In this document: positions 47,701-58,083 of the stretch, one piece after another
Position numbering within the stretch: position 1 is the stretch's first letter
Layout of the letters: every line of letters starts with the position of its first letter
NCBI GenBank assembly: GCA_963662155.1
Contig: OY759266.1
Coordinates: 62,437,911-62,501,910 of the forward strand
Direction: 5' to 3'
Length of the DNA stretch: 64,000 bases
Source of the DNA: Lamellibrachia columna
Taxonomy: Eukaryota; Annelida; Polychaeta; Sabellida; Siboglinidae
The notes under the pieces: generated by a model
Databases searched by the model: none
What the model was told of the DNA's origin: nothing
What the model saw: the letters and a program-made list of their open reading frames with translations, nothing else
Made by a program: the position numbers and the translations under genes

Positions 47701-47825
47701 AGGTAATTGTGTGATTGGGTTGCAAGACGCTTTGTGCAGTGCGATGGAAGTGCAGGTCTTCACCCTGGTTGGGTCCCAGGGCGATACTGGGTAAAGAACG
47801 TCTTGGTGAAAGGCCTGTTAGTAGA

Positions 47826-48751
47826 CAGTTTATTGTATATTCAGTATATTGTGTTTACTGTTGGTTTCACCCATGAGGTGATTTCTATCAGTTATATGAA
47901 CATAATCATTTCAATAACGGCCTGGGTGGCTGCAATTTTGTCTTAATACCAAAGCCACATAGCAACAATGAACACAGCTCTAAACAATGAACACAGCTCT
48001 AGTGTAGAGTTCACCTGAACAGTTAGTTCTTTGTATGCTGTGTATGACTCATGTGATAACAAAGCAATCTAGTTAGTTGACTGTGACATCAGGTGACAGC
48101 AAGAAATCCCCTTGTTTGTGTCAACAATTCTATAGCGTATCACAAGTACCACCAACTTCTGGCGTAATTATTGTTTTTTTGTGTGAAAACTTTACAACCT
48201 TACTACATAGGCTACATCAAAGATTTACCCAAAGAAGTTGTATATATTTTTGCTGTGCTGTCCCTCAATAGAACGCACATCTTTATTTTGGCAATTCCAC
48301 CATATGGTCAGCCTTACCATGTTTTGAATTTTTTATCTATACAAATAGGGTTCCATTTTGAAGGTAAACATTACTACTAAAGGGAAATATGATGGATGTA
48401 TCAATATTATTGCATGAATTTCAAAATATTTGAAGTCAAAATAACTAATGAAAATAATTACTTCAAAATGAACAAATACGTAAATAACAATAATTGTTAT
48501 ATTTCAATTCAATATTTCAATGCTATCAATAACACATCAAGTGAAACACATTTAGACAAATGTTCAGCATTTCACCTGAACTGTTATGCCCAGTAGGAAC
48601 CTCTTATCACAAAAATGGGTCAACTAACGTCCGTTAGCAAAATAGTATGTTTTATATTGCTGTCCTATATTTAGAAGCAGAGAAAACATCAGTGTTATAA
48701 TGTTATTATAGAAAACATCTCAACTTTGCTTTAAAATATTGTCAGGTGGTT
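47826..48751. other. AT-rich stretch with no convincing gene
   Basis: A 17-bp AACAATGAACACAGCTC motif is repeated in tandem at about 47,965-48,001. Small frames of 64-69 codons have no recognisable features. Confidence 0.45.
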
Positions 48752-48930
48752 GTTACGCCCAGTACCAAGGTATTGTGATCATTGTTGCACCAGGCACCAA
48801 GGTATGGTGATTATTGTTCCACCAGACACCAAGGTATGTTGATTATTGTTGCACCAGGCACCAAGGTAAGTTGATTATTGTTGCACCAGGCACCAAGGTA
48901 AGTTGATTATTGTTGCACCAGGCACCAAGC
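48752..48930. repeat. 32-bp tandem repeat, about 6 copies
   Basis: ACCAAGGTA recurs at 48,764, 48,796, 48,828, 48,860 and 48,892 (AGCTT variant at 48,924), with TTGATTATTGTTGCACCAGG between. Period exactly 32 bp. Confidence 0.95.
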
Positions 48931-49509
48931 TTTAATGTTGCAAAAGTTAAGATACATTCTGACCACTTTGCTAAGAGGCTTCAAAAGAAGGATGTTCAAA
49001 GGTAACTGCAGGAAATACAAGATCTGTCAAGATGTCCGGGTGGACAGGACATGACAACTCACGTCACTTCCACCTGGATAATGGCTATAAACAGGTTACA
49101 TTAGTGACACAGGAGGTACCTGCTGAGGAATTAAATAAAATGTTTTCCAAGGAATATGTTACTTGGAAAAGTATTTGTCATACACAAAGATCTCATCAAG
49201 AATCAGTGCGCTATGATACAAGAGGTCAATGGTAACCTTAATGAGGACATATGTAGCACGCAAATTTATTTTGTAGAAAACATTCTGTCTAGTAACATTA
49301 AAGAAATCCAGTCTACCTAGATGTCAAATAAAAACTATGTTACACTACATTTACTCGTAGAACATAACACGATGAATGTTCAAGATGAAAATAATTTAAC
49401 TAATTAGTTATATATTGAAATGACATCCTCATTGCAAATGACCAAATGGATGCATGGCAGTAGCACCAGGTAGACAACTTCAGGAATGTGCACTACATCA
49501 TGGAGAAAG
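48931..49509. other. Unique stretch; weak exon candidate
   Basis: The frame at 49,032-49,235 (plus, MSGWTGHDNSRHFHLDNG start) follows a CAAG and reaches GGTCAATG|GTAACC, so it could be an exon, but there is no homology I recognise. I see nothing else. Confidence 0.2.
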
Positions 49510-49757
49510 GACAACGCAGACGAAAGTGAGGTGCAACACACTTTGTTACGGAAATAGTCGACCAAACAAAGAGACAGCAGCGTCTCTATCTGACAGCTTC
49601 TACGTGCGGTTCTATCAATGAAGACGTCGGAAGACATAACCTTTTGGTAAGTCATATATAACCGCACGTAGTAGCTGTCAGACAGAGACGCTGTTGGCTT
49701 TTTGTTGCGGCGACTATTTCCGTAACAAAGTGTGTCTGCGTTGTCACGTGATGACAT
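49510..49757. mobile_element. Foldback (MITE-like) element
   Basis: Arms of about 90 bp: ACACACTTTGTTACGGAAAT and the following AGTCG...TACGTGCGGTT (49,537-49,613) recur as reverse complement at 49,661-49,737 with a few mismatches. The outer GACAACGCAGAC at 49,510 also pairs with GTCTGCGTTGTC at 49,742-49,753, after a 16-bp insertion in the left arm. The loop is about 48 bp. There is no coding capacity, so any mobility would need another element's transposase. The minus-strand frames over it are incidental. Confidence 0.85.
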
Positions 49758-50147
49758 TTCGTCGTATGTACTTTTCTGCGCGCAGTCGTTAAAATATATC
49801 TTTTCGTTAAGAAATACCGACATGTGTAATCAAAAATAGGTATAGTGAAAGTAATCGGATTATGCATTGCGAAGTTTAGATACGGATGTTGAAAGGCGAG
49901 TGGTGTCATTCCATGTTGCATACCCTTTACTCTTTAGTATATATTAGTTATAAAGGCCCAAGTTGATTCAGTTGGCGTTGCCCGTGGAGCTGGCACGGCG
50001 GCAGTAGTGGGAGTAGTATTACGTCGTAACGTGCACAAATGCTGATTTGCTGTTGCATTACCTTAATAAACATCAAATATATAATCGGCATAGCATATAC
50101 ATATAACAAATGTGTGCAATAACATCTTAGTTCGGTTACCGTCTGGT

Positions 50148-50213
50148 TTTTTGGTCTGCTGTGCGTGACCACATCGGCCAGCTGCAGTTCCCGCTTCGAC
50201 GCCATTTTGCGTG
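50148..50213 (-). CDS. Possible first exon (doubtful)
   Basis: On the minus strand AAAATGG gives a good start context, followed by MASKRELQLADVVTHSRP and KNQT, then ACG|GTAACC as a candidate donor. The frame stays open further (to 49,948) but becomes AT-rich and unremarkable. No second exon was found and no family is recognised. The surrounding DNA is rich in elements, so this may be part of a repeat. Confidence 0.2.
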
Positions 50214-50284
50214 CATAATCTAGATTGCCCACATTCCATCTGGTGGTGCCACTATCTGGGAAGCGCGGCTAATTCAATGATTGG

Positions 50285-51460
50285 ACAACTGATCTGATAT
50301 GAACCCTACATTTGCACCAAATCCAGCTAATACGTCTACTCCTGACCGAGCAAAGATAAAAAGTAAACTTGAGGCCATGCTGATAAACTGAAACAGCATC
50401 AAGAGCACCAACAAAGTCTCCCAACTGAAGGCAACAATAAACTCAACAAACCCTCACGTAATTCTTCTAGTTCAAACCAAAGTATCCCCACATACTCCTT
50501 TCTCCCCACCAATTATGAAGCAATCCGAAAAGATCATAACATCTACGGTGGGGGTGTTTTGATAGCACTCTGAAATGACATTATAGCAAACCCCCAAACT
50601 AAACACAACCTGTAAAATTATTTGGACAAAAATACACTTTGTGCATAAAAAAGCTATCTATTTCGCATCCTACTACAGACCTCCAAATGACTACACAACA
50701 TCTCTAGAAGCCTTACACGAATCTCTCTCCATTCTATACCTGTATATATCGGTCATCCTAGCTGGAGATCTAAACCTTCCTGCCATGGACTGGGAGAATT
50801 TGTGTGCAACAAACCAACAGACAGCTGCAAAACATAACAAACTAATTGAAATAGTAGGGGAATTTGGACTAGTTAATATGGTAAATGAACCCACCCAGCT
50901 AGATTCTGGAAATATATTAGACCTAGTACTTACATCAAACCCATCCCTAATTTCCACCATAAACACAGTGGCAGGCATGAGTGAATATGAAGCCTTTCTC
51001 TTTAACATCAATATGAATCCTAACAGAAAAATCAAACCACCACACAAAGTATACAATTACAGATCTGCAAACTGGGAATCCCTTGAATCAAACTGCACCC
51101 AGCTAGCTTAGCAGTACTTTTTCGAAAACCAGATGAACAAGAACTCAAAACTTCTTTCATAAAAACTACACTAACCTGATAGGAGTATCCATCCCTAGCC
51201 ACATGACAAAATCTAAACAACACCTACCCTGGATCACAATACTCATTATCAGACTAAAAGAGAAAAAGGGACAAAACTCATGCTAAAGTCAAGAAAGTAA
51301 AAAATAAAACATTGGGAAAACTTTTAAGAATTCAGAAAAATAGCTACCAAAGAAGTGACCAAACAAGAATTTAACAAGATTACCATCACAAACAACAAGT
51401 TCCGGATGGCGAGTGGACAAGGAAGGACACTGGCTAATCGAGAGTCAAACAATTTTCTCA
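50285..51460 (+). pseudogene. LINE fossil A (plus): endonuclease part
   Basis: The translation starts near LINCNSIKSTNKVSQLKATI (about 50,380; in-frame stops nearby) and continues with DHNIYGGGVLIA. The frame at 50,641-51,111 carries FASYYRPPND, ILAGDLNLPAMDW, NMVNEPTQLDS and ILDLVLTSNPS, the endonuclease motifs of CR1/L2-like LINEs. The SDH motif is altered to SEYEAF. Stops and frameshifts before and after show decay. The element is interrupted at about 51,460 by a minus-strand LINE piece and resumes at about 51,746. Confidence 0.8.
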
Positions 51461-51745
51461 TCTATATGTAGCCCGCCCTTATCAGATATCTGTCAATTAT
51501 TTTTTTAAACATATTCACACTACTAGCATTAACACAATCATTTGGCAGTTTGTTCCATTCATTTATCACCCTCTGTGAGAAAGAGTACTTTCTCATGTAC
51601 TTTCTCAACCTACACTGTTCCTTAACTAATGCTGCTTTGTGTCCTATGGTTCTACTGCCTTCTTTAAGTTTGAAGAACATATTCCTATCAACATCCTCAT
51701 AACCGTTCACTATTTTAAACACTTCTATTTGGTCTCCTCTTAATT
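51461..51745 (-). pseudogene. LINE fossil B (minus): C-terminal piece inserted in fossil A
   Basis: Reads KLRGDQIEVFKIVNGYEDVD, then SFSQRVINEWNKLPNDCV and a stop, the typical C-terminus of CR1-like LINEs. It is open from end to end, so it is younger than fossil A. It begins abruptly at RGD, consistent with a 5'-truncated insertion. The 101-codon frame extends a few residues into fossil A at its start. Confidence 0.85.
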
Positions 51746-52012
51746 TTGGTCCTTCATCAGACAAAACAAAACAGAAAATCTTGGCATTCAGGCTCTAAAA
51801 GAAAATAACAACTTGAAAACAACCGACTATGACAAAGCAAATGCTCTCAATGACAACTTTATATAAGTTTTCACAAATGAGCAACTTCCTATCCCAACAA
51901 AAGGCCCATCACCATTTCACTCAATTCAAATCCAGGAAATTGGACTAAACGGCATAAAAAAACAGCTTGAAGCTCTAAACCCCAACAAAGCGCCAGGACC
52001 AGATGAAATTCC
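51746..52012 (+). pseudogene. LINE fossil A (plus), continuation to the start of RT
   Basis: Continues with NLGIQALKENNNLKTTDY, DKANALNDNF (stop) VFTNEQLP, and LEALNPNKAPGPDEIP, the segment that opens the reverse transcriptase domain. It ends abruptly where fossil C starts. Confidence 0.8.
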
Positions 52013-52088
52013 TGTATGTATGACTGCAATTTGTAGGACTGCAATTTGAGGAGAGGAAAAGTTGATAGCGTGAAAAGTGCAATATTAA

Positions 52089-52240
52089 TTAATGTTGCAA
52101 GCTGGAGATCTTCTGTCTGAAAATCTCCAAACTTGGTGCTGTAGCTGCGTTGGCTGGCAGGTTATTCCAATTGGCTATTGTATGGGGTAAAAAGCTATAC
52201 TGGATGAATTGCTTAGTGAAATCTGCATAAACACTTGGCC
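52089..52240 (-). pseudogene. LINE fossil C (minus): last 50 codons
   Basis: Reads VYADFTKQFIQYSFLPHTI, then ANWNNLPANAATAPSLEIF and KISSLQH with a stop at 52,089-52,091: the C-terminal FLPxTIxxWNxLP box of non-LTR elements. Upstream it dissolves into an ATA-rich tract, so only the end was copied or remains. Confidence 0.8.
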
Positions 52241-52480
52241 TTATAATAATAATAATATAATATATAATAATAATAATGTTATAATACAGGCAAGAGCCCA
52301 TAATATTATATATGCATACAAGTAAAAAAAACATACATATAACCATATGATGTACAATAGAGGTACATGTAGTGAGAAAAATATATATATAAATACAAAT
52401 ATACATACATGATGTGTAGTGAAAATATATATATTAAATAAGTCAGGATAAAAAATATATTTGTATAAAAGTACAAACAT
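52236..52480. repeat. AT-rich, (ATA)n-containing tract
   Basis: ATAATAATAATATAATATAT-type DNA followed by AT-rich sequence. Frames of I/Y/F-rich peptides through it are artefacts. Confidence 0.75.
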
Positions 52481-52489
52481 CATGAATTA

Positions 52490-53815
52490 AAAGCATACAA
52501 TTGATCAATCCAATGTTTAACCAATGGACTCCGATAATAAATAATAAAAGTGTAAAGATAATTCACAAAAACTATATTGTCGGATTTTTCCAACCGGCAT
52601 AAAAGGCTAAAAATTTATGAGCGAATACGTTCATTAAAGGATTTAACATAATTAGTAGCGAACACGTGGCTTGCACTACAGCGGGGTGAAAGGTTTTGTA
52701 TAATTCTAAAACTGTTGTTATAAGCGACAGTAATACCTTTCAGACTCTGTTTTTTTAAATGACACCAAAGACTTGAGGTGTACATTGAACCACAGTATGA
52801 ATTAAATTAAGTTGTTTTAATGGAATTGTTGCATAAGTAAAAATTTCTGGCTAAAGCATTCGCCTGAGTATAGATACATCTTTTCTGCCTGGCAATATCG
52901 TCATCATCAGTAAGATTATTGTTTATGATATGGCCAAGGTATTTACATTTCTCAGTGTAAGGTAGTGTATGGTTATTGATAACAACAGGATGAATATTTT
53001 TCTTGTCCCTAGGTTTGTTATTAATAACAATACAGAAAGATTTGTTGGCGTTGTATGTTATATCAAACATATTGCCGTACTACTCAGCACAACAATCGGT
53101 GAGTTTTCTCAACCCAGCAACACTAGGTGAAAAAACACAAAGGTCATCTGCATACATCATATGATTCATTATGGTTCCTGCATAAAGACAGCCAATTTGT
53201 AATTTATTCAAATTTACACTTAAGTCATTCATGTAAACGTTAAAAAGATGTGGAGAAAGGATTCCACCCTGCTTAACACCGTTTGAAACGGTAAAAAAAT
53301 TCTGAGAAGCTACAATACCATCCTACAGTGAATTTCTGGGTTCTGTACCAGTAATAAAGAATGCGAACAATAAAAGAAGGGCATCCCCGGTCAATTAGTT
53401 TGGTGAATAGCTTACTATGATTGACTTTGTCAAAGGCCTTAGAGGCATCCAGCATAGTAACATACATAGATGAGCCATTCGCTATGTAGTGTCAAGAGTT
53501 CTTTTAATAAAAATATGAGCATTTCAGTTGAGTGATGCTTTTTAAATCCAAATTGGTTTACACATGTAGATAAAAAAAGTAGAAACCCTGGATTCAAATA
53601 ATTTACTAGCAATTGTGGCTAGAGCAATGTGTCGGTAGTTGTTGTTATCAGACAGGTCACCTGCCTTATTTTTAATTATGATTGTAATTATCATAGCATC
53701 CGGTAAAAAAAACCGTGAATTAACATTAAAAGTGACATGAGAACAATTTTTTCATTCGGATATTTAAAATGTTCATTACTTACACTATCATAACCCGGAT
53801 TTTTGCCTACAAGCA
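52490..53815 (-). pseudogene. LINE fossil D (minus): reverse transcriptase
   Basis: Minus-strand translation gives, in order: GKNPGYDSVSNEHFKYPN (about 53,800), a KNKAGDLSDNNNYR block, FGFKKHHSTEMLIF, MLDASKAFDKVNHSKLFTKL (53,273-53,467 frame), GVKQGGILSPHLFNVYMNDL, HMMYADDLCVFSPSVAG with an intact YADD (about 53,150), FDITYNANKSFCIVINN and YTEKCKYLGHIINN (52,807-53,070 frame), and a C-terminal AYNNSFRIIQNLSPRCSAS stretch. Several stops and frameshifts make it inactive, but most residues of the polymerase core survive. It differs from the other LINEs here (YADD rather than FADD, FKKHHST block). Confidence 0.85.
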
Positions 53816-54299
53816 TTACATGTTCAGTGAAGAAAGTACAGGTAGCAGTGATGACACAAGAGCGGTGATTTGCATAGAAAGTTCAGACACTGAATCGACA
53901 AGAGTTTTATGAGATAGTTCAGTGTCATATAATTTGTTTTTGCACGTGGTGATTTCACGTGACAATGTAGACATGTCGACATGATTAAAATCAATGGTCG
54001 GTAGTTTGCTAAGATCACAGGCAACATAGATCGGTATTGCGTCAGGGTCAGCTTCGTCCAAGATTTTCGAAATGTCGTCAACGTTGTGTTTGGCTTTATC
54101 GGCCCCTTGTCGTTTAATCCGACGATGTTTCAAAGTGGTAGAGACATGTGAATGTAACGTGTCTTTGGCACTTAAGATGTCTTTATCGTTAAAGTTGTCC
54201 AATATAATGCGGTTAAGAATAGATCATGGTAAAACGTCCATTCGATTAATGTAAAAACATAAAAGTTTGTTAACGACGACAACATTGTCGGTCGCCATA
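53816..54299 (-). pseudogene. LINE fossil D (minus): ORF1-type protein
   Basis: Starts at ATGGCGACCGACAATG (54,297-54,299), has one in-frame TGA after NRMDVLP (about 54,225), and is then open to 53,816. It includes DDISKILDEADPDAIPIYVA and CDLSKLPTIDFNHVDMSTLS, a phrase I associate with ORF1 proteins of marine-invertebrate LINEs (recollection, not a search). A C-terminal coiled-coil-like SHKTLVDSVSELSMQITALV follows. It runs straight into reverse transcriptase sequence with no endonuclease between, so an internal deletion removed the end of ORF1 and the endonuclease. Confidence 0.65.
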
Positions 54300-55340
54300 G
54301 CAGCGGGCGATAATATAGTTTGTCGAGAAGTTGCAGTGTAAAAGCCAATAAAAAAACAATTGATGCCAACAGAGATTGATAGGCACGGAATGAAGCTTTT
54401 AAGTGCAAAGTTTCACTAGCCTTGTAGATATCTACGTACAGGTTCACCACTGTGACGGAAAGATTTTGCAACAGCAACATATGCCATAGCATATCGGATA
54501 TCCATAGCATAGCCATAGGCGGTAATCGTCTACTTAACTGGCCTAAATTATTAGGGCTTTATGCCGACTATTTCTCCAGAATTTTTTACCTGATGCGTTC
54601 CTTACACCATTCCGCATACGTTCCAGTAAAACAGTTCATATATTCTTTAAAAATATTGTGCTTTAGGCCACTTTTAATCAGTTTTACACATCAAAACGGC
54701 GGAACGGATTGCATGATAAACATGGCGCGTGTGCGATTTGCGCATTAGTCACGCCTCGGTGCCATCAGAACCGCGAAGGCGATCTTTGTGCGTATCGAGC
54801 GTACACATACGCATCGTAAAAAAATTAAAAGAGAAAAAAGAGAAAGTAGGCTAAACAAAATTTAAAACGAAAGAATTAAAAAAAAAATATTCTCCACAGT
54901 TTTTATATTAAACGTAACATTTGTAGAGCACATACAGGGAGGGAGGGAGGGAGGGAAATGGAGAGGTAGAGACTACGACATTGTGGTTCTGTAATTCCAA
55001 CACGCCGCCAACCCCGTCTATCAGGACGACGTCGGCGCTTCGAAAATAGGCGGCTTCGACAACGGCGACAAGTTGGTAGTATGTGAAAGAGTGATACGTA
55101 GACACGCTCCCCTCCGACGTTTAATAATATCCAAATGCCGTGAGCTTGTACGCTCATTGAGCTATACAGGCCTATGTTGGAACATTTGTTTTTGCGCGGT
55201 TTATTATTTTGCTCTTCGTACTAATGTTAGCAGTAAGATGCACGCATGAGGAAGCTACAGTGTGGTGTGAACCATTGTCATATTAAATATTGATAAACAC
55301 GTGTACTTGTCCGTATTAAAAACACACGCCATGTCTCCCT
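54300..55340. other. Flank of LINE fossil D; no gene seen
   Basis: It probably includes the 5' region of fossil D. A short (GGGA)n tract lies at 54,940-54,957. Small frames (54,452-54,748 plus; 54,903-55,157 minus) have no recognisable features. Confidence 0.4.
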
Positions 55341-55414
55341 CCCGCGATGCCTCCTTTCCATCGCTCGCTTCTTCTCTGCCCCACCCACTCCCGCGTCTCC
55401 TTCTCACCCATCGA

Positions 55415-55600
55415 ATGGGGCGTGGTAGCGTTCCGGATAGAACGTCAGGCTCTCAGTCGTGAAAACCCTAGTTTGAACCCTCTCTGCCGTTTCGAAGCTT
55501 TGGCAATTTGTTTCACCAAGCGTTACCACAACTCATTCATTTGTATCAATTAATACTTGGTTATATGGGCGGTGAATATATGTACGAATGGTCTTCGTGC
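55415..55600 (+). mobile_element. Possible tRNA-derived SINE
   Basis: GGCGTGGTAGCGTTCCGG resembles a pol III A box, and AGTTTGAACCCT about 45 bp further on resembles a B box (consensus GGTTCGANNCC). The spacing suits a tRNA-derived head. No cloverleaf with a full acceptor stem is evident, so it is not a functional tRNA. The 3' limit is unclear. Confidence 0.35.
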
Positions 55601-55610
55601 AATAACTGTA

Positions 55611-56351
55611 GCTTGGCTGAGTGCTTCCCAGAGAAGTCGAGATGGAGTTGGAATGGACAGGTGTGCTAGGGGGTGAAGTGTAAAACACTTTGAACAGTAC
55701 AAATGACTGGACACAACGAACATACTTTTCCAGCATATCTACCTGCCACCCTCCCTGTCTGCTTCCCTACCCGCCTACACCCGTCATGCGTGAGTGCGTG
55801 CTTGTGACTCATATGTAAGGAGCTGTCCTATTCTGTCCACATTTAAGTCACGGGTACATTAATGCAGAACATTGAATGCACAACAACTGATGTGTACTGT
55901 TGTTTTTGTGTGTAAATGAAAATTGCTTTAAACAGAATGATTACGTATTCTCGAGATAGAAGTATTCATTTGCCGATACAATTGGTATACCAGAATAATT
56001 GCTTCCCAGAGAAGTTGAGGTGGATTTTGAACGAATATTTCCGCCAAGGGTTCAAATGTAAAACACTTTGAACAATCCCAAGGACTGGATACCACGAAAG
56101 CATTGTTCCTGTATGTCTGCTTCTATCCCCGCCTCCCTCTCTCCCTCTTGTATGCGTGTGTGCGTGCTTGGGAGTCCAGTGTAAGGGGCTGTCCTTTTCT
56201 GCCCACATTCAAGTCACATTTACTGCAGAACACGGAACGCACACTAACTGATGCGTACTATTATTTTGTGTGTAAACGTGTTGAGAAAATTGCTGTAAAT
56301 AGAACGATTACGTATCCTCAATAGAATAATACGCATGTGTCGATACGGTTG
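55611..56351. repeat. 378-bp tandem duplication
   Basis: GCTTCCCAGAGAAGT starts at 55,623 and 56,001. Between, TGTAAAACACTTTGAACA, the CTGTCTGCTTC(C/T)... pyrimidine stretch, GCGTGCTTG, and ACTGATG(T/C)GTACT all occur twice in the same order. The copies differ at about one base in six. No coding function. Confidence 0.9.
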
Positions 56352-57062
56352 GATCACACATCTAGGCTATTTTATAATCTTCGCATTCTTAAAGTACCAG
56401 ATATTGTGGAGTTAAGAATTGTTATAATTTTGTTTAAGGCATATCACAATCAATTGCCAACGTATGTACAACAGTTTTTTCAGTCAGCACGAATCTGTTT
56501 ATGCAACCCGACAAAATTACACATTTACTCAAAAGTGTGCACGTTCTAATATGAAAAGTATGAGTTTATCAATTAAAGGTGTACAGCTCTGGAATTATCT
56601 TGATAGTTCACTATTTGTTTGTCGGAATTTTCATCTTTAAAAAAAAATATAAAGCTACAATTTTGAAGAGTTATGAATCTGATATGTAACTATTTATGGT
56701 TAAAAAATGACTGAGATTACGGTTATAAAATAATATTTTGATGTAAATTGCTTGAGGTGGTTTTAGTTAAATTGACTGCAAATTCAAATTGGCTTGGGGT
56801 GTAATTAAATTTACCACTTCACATTCGGCCTGCCATAAAAAAAACATGAAATCTCATGTACCATGTTTTAAAAACGAAACAATCTGTCACATGCGTACAA
56901 TTGTATACTGTATTTTATTCAGTACTATGTATTTTTATTTGTACTAGGGCAAGTAACACAAGTATTACACTTCTAATTGCCTTTTTCGACAATTTTACAG
57001 TTACGAAATGCTGTTCTGTTATGTTTGTATATTATTGTTGTTGAAAAATAAAGATTCATTCT
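56352..57062 (+). pseudogene. LINE 3' end: C-terminal fragment and 3' UTR
   Basis: The frame at 56,337-56,549 reads SRLFYNLRILKVPDIVELRI and FKAYHNQLPTYVQQFF, then shifts frame to an SIKGVQLWN-like box (about 56,570-56,600) and ends near FKKKYKA. This is the C-terminal domain found after the reverse transcriptase in many LINEs. An AT-rich 3' part ends in AATAAAGATTCATTC at about 57,046-57,060. It is 5'-truncated, as usual for LINE insertions, and frameshifted. Confidence 0.75.
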
Positions 57063-57133
57063 TAGGTTCATAGCTCTGGGAAGAAAAATACAGGTGCTCT
57101 ACTGTATGTATATATATTCGCTTACTTTTTCAG

Positions 57134-57281
57134 GTCAAGTACCTAGGATCCATTGGAGAATGAAGGATGCTGCCCGGAAAATTATGAGTCGGGTCATGAC
57201 AAATGTCCTGGTTCAGAAATTCAATTGGAATGGGAGGAAAAAGAGCCTTTCTGACCCTTCGTCTAAACAAAGTGGTGATTA
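57134..57281 (+). CDS. Exon of a probable host gene (DUF4806-like?)
   Basis: TTACTTTTTCAG precedes the exon and GATTA|GTAAGT follows, so both borders fit. The exon enters in phase 1 and encodes QVPRIHWRMKDAARKIMSRV, then MTNVLVQKFNWNGRKKS and LSDPSSKQSGD, leaving two bases (TA). The pattern of a basic helix, MTNxLxxxFNWxGxxxK and a following short segment resembles DUF4806-type domains of animal proteins; this comes from memory and is uncertain. The only later exon found (57,923) needs one base before it, not two. A direct join would therefore shift frame and create TAA, so a small intervening exon is missing or the copy is decaying. Confidence 0.5.
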
Positions 57282-57922
57282 GTAAGTTGCACTTGTAAAC
57301 ATCTATTGCTTGTTTCTCTAATTAGGCAGGCTTTTCTACATTTTTAAATGCATACTGTCTTGAATTTCAGTTTTCTCAAATGGATCAGATCTTGTAATGT
57401 GAACATTATTTTCTACTGTGTGGTGCTGTTTCCTTTGTCTATGTTATCTATGTATGTTAGATTAAAAATTCGCTCTGTTTTCATTTCATGCGTGATGTTA
57501 CCTGTTGATAGAATTGCCTGGTTATTACAGCATAATTTTACTTCATGAAGCCACTACTCTGTTAGTTTCACCCTTGCAGATGGTGAGATATGCATGATAC
57601 GCATCTTCACCATCTCAAAAAGATTGCACATGCATCTACAGTGTGTGAGAAAACTGCTCATTCAGAAGGAGGAAATATGGAATATTATGGATGACTGAAA
57701 CTAGATGATGATGTTTTAAGCTTTTACAGGTTTAATCTACACTTTAATTAAAAATATAGTGTAGCAACCTTGCTTTTGTTGAATTTATAATTTTCTACTT
57801 GAAACAACATACTAGCAGTAGCACTTTAACAAGTGGTGCACATTCCATTTTTAGTAGAACCTGTAAGTGTATTCTGACAGTTTCTAGGCATTTCGTTTTC
57901 ACTGGTTTTATAATCTTTTCAG

Positions 57923-58083
57923 AGGCTGTCAAACTGAACACAATTCTTGGAGAAATGAAAGAAGATGTCATTGCAGGAGCTTGTAAATTTTGGCTGCGCT
58001 ACGCGAAGGACCGGGATGGAGGCAGGCAGAGGAGGACTCTTCTGAAAGCACCAAACAGCCTGAACAACCCCAGTTCAGAGTAG
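57923..58083 (+). CDS. Last exon of the probable host gene (DUF4806-like?)
   Basis: TATAATCTTTTCAG precedes it. The phase-1 frame encodes EAVKLNTILGEMKEDVIAGA, CKFWLRYAKDRDGGRQRR and TLLKAPNSLNNPSSE, then two stops (TAGTAG). An acidic/hydrophobic helix ending in WLxxAxDR followed by a basic tail is what I would expect after the FNWxG segment of the exon at 57,134. No clear AATAAA follows within 300 bp. Confidence 0.5.

Larger units (their letters stand above)
43893..47825 (-). mobile_element. Apparently complete CR1/L2-like LINE
   Basis: One uninterrupted 1,172-codon ORF with endonuclease and reverse transcriptase, preceded by about 340 bp of 5' sequence and followed by about 70 bp of 3' sequence. 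On the element strand the 3' end shows ACAATACAAG twice in tandem (plus-strand 43,893-43,915), a short terminal repeat like those that end CR1/L2 elements rather than poly(A). The 5' region (47,485-47,700) holds several copies of an ATAAATCACAGTAGTTAT-like motif and then a GC-richer start up to about 47,825; that outer limit is an estimate. No stop or frameshift is seen, so it inserted recently and may still be mobile. Confidence 0.85.

Noticed and set aside
49404..49921. Minus-strand frames of 89-139 codons
   Set aside because: They run through the foldback element and its arms, and no family or splice support is seen.
54903..55157. Arg-rich minus-strand frame (FSKRRRRPDRRGWRRVG)
   Set aside because: Short, GC-rich local composition, no start context or recognisable domain; two overlapping frames are equally open.
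55415..55500. Functional tRNA gene
   Set aside because: The A- and B-box-like words are imperfect, and no acceptor stem or anticodon arm can be folded.
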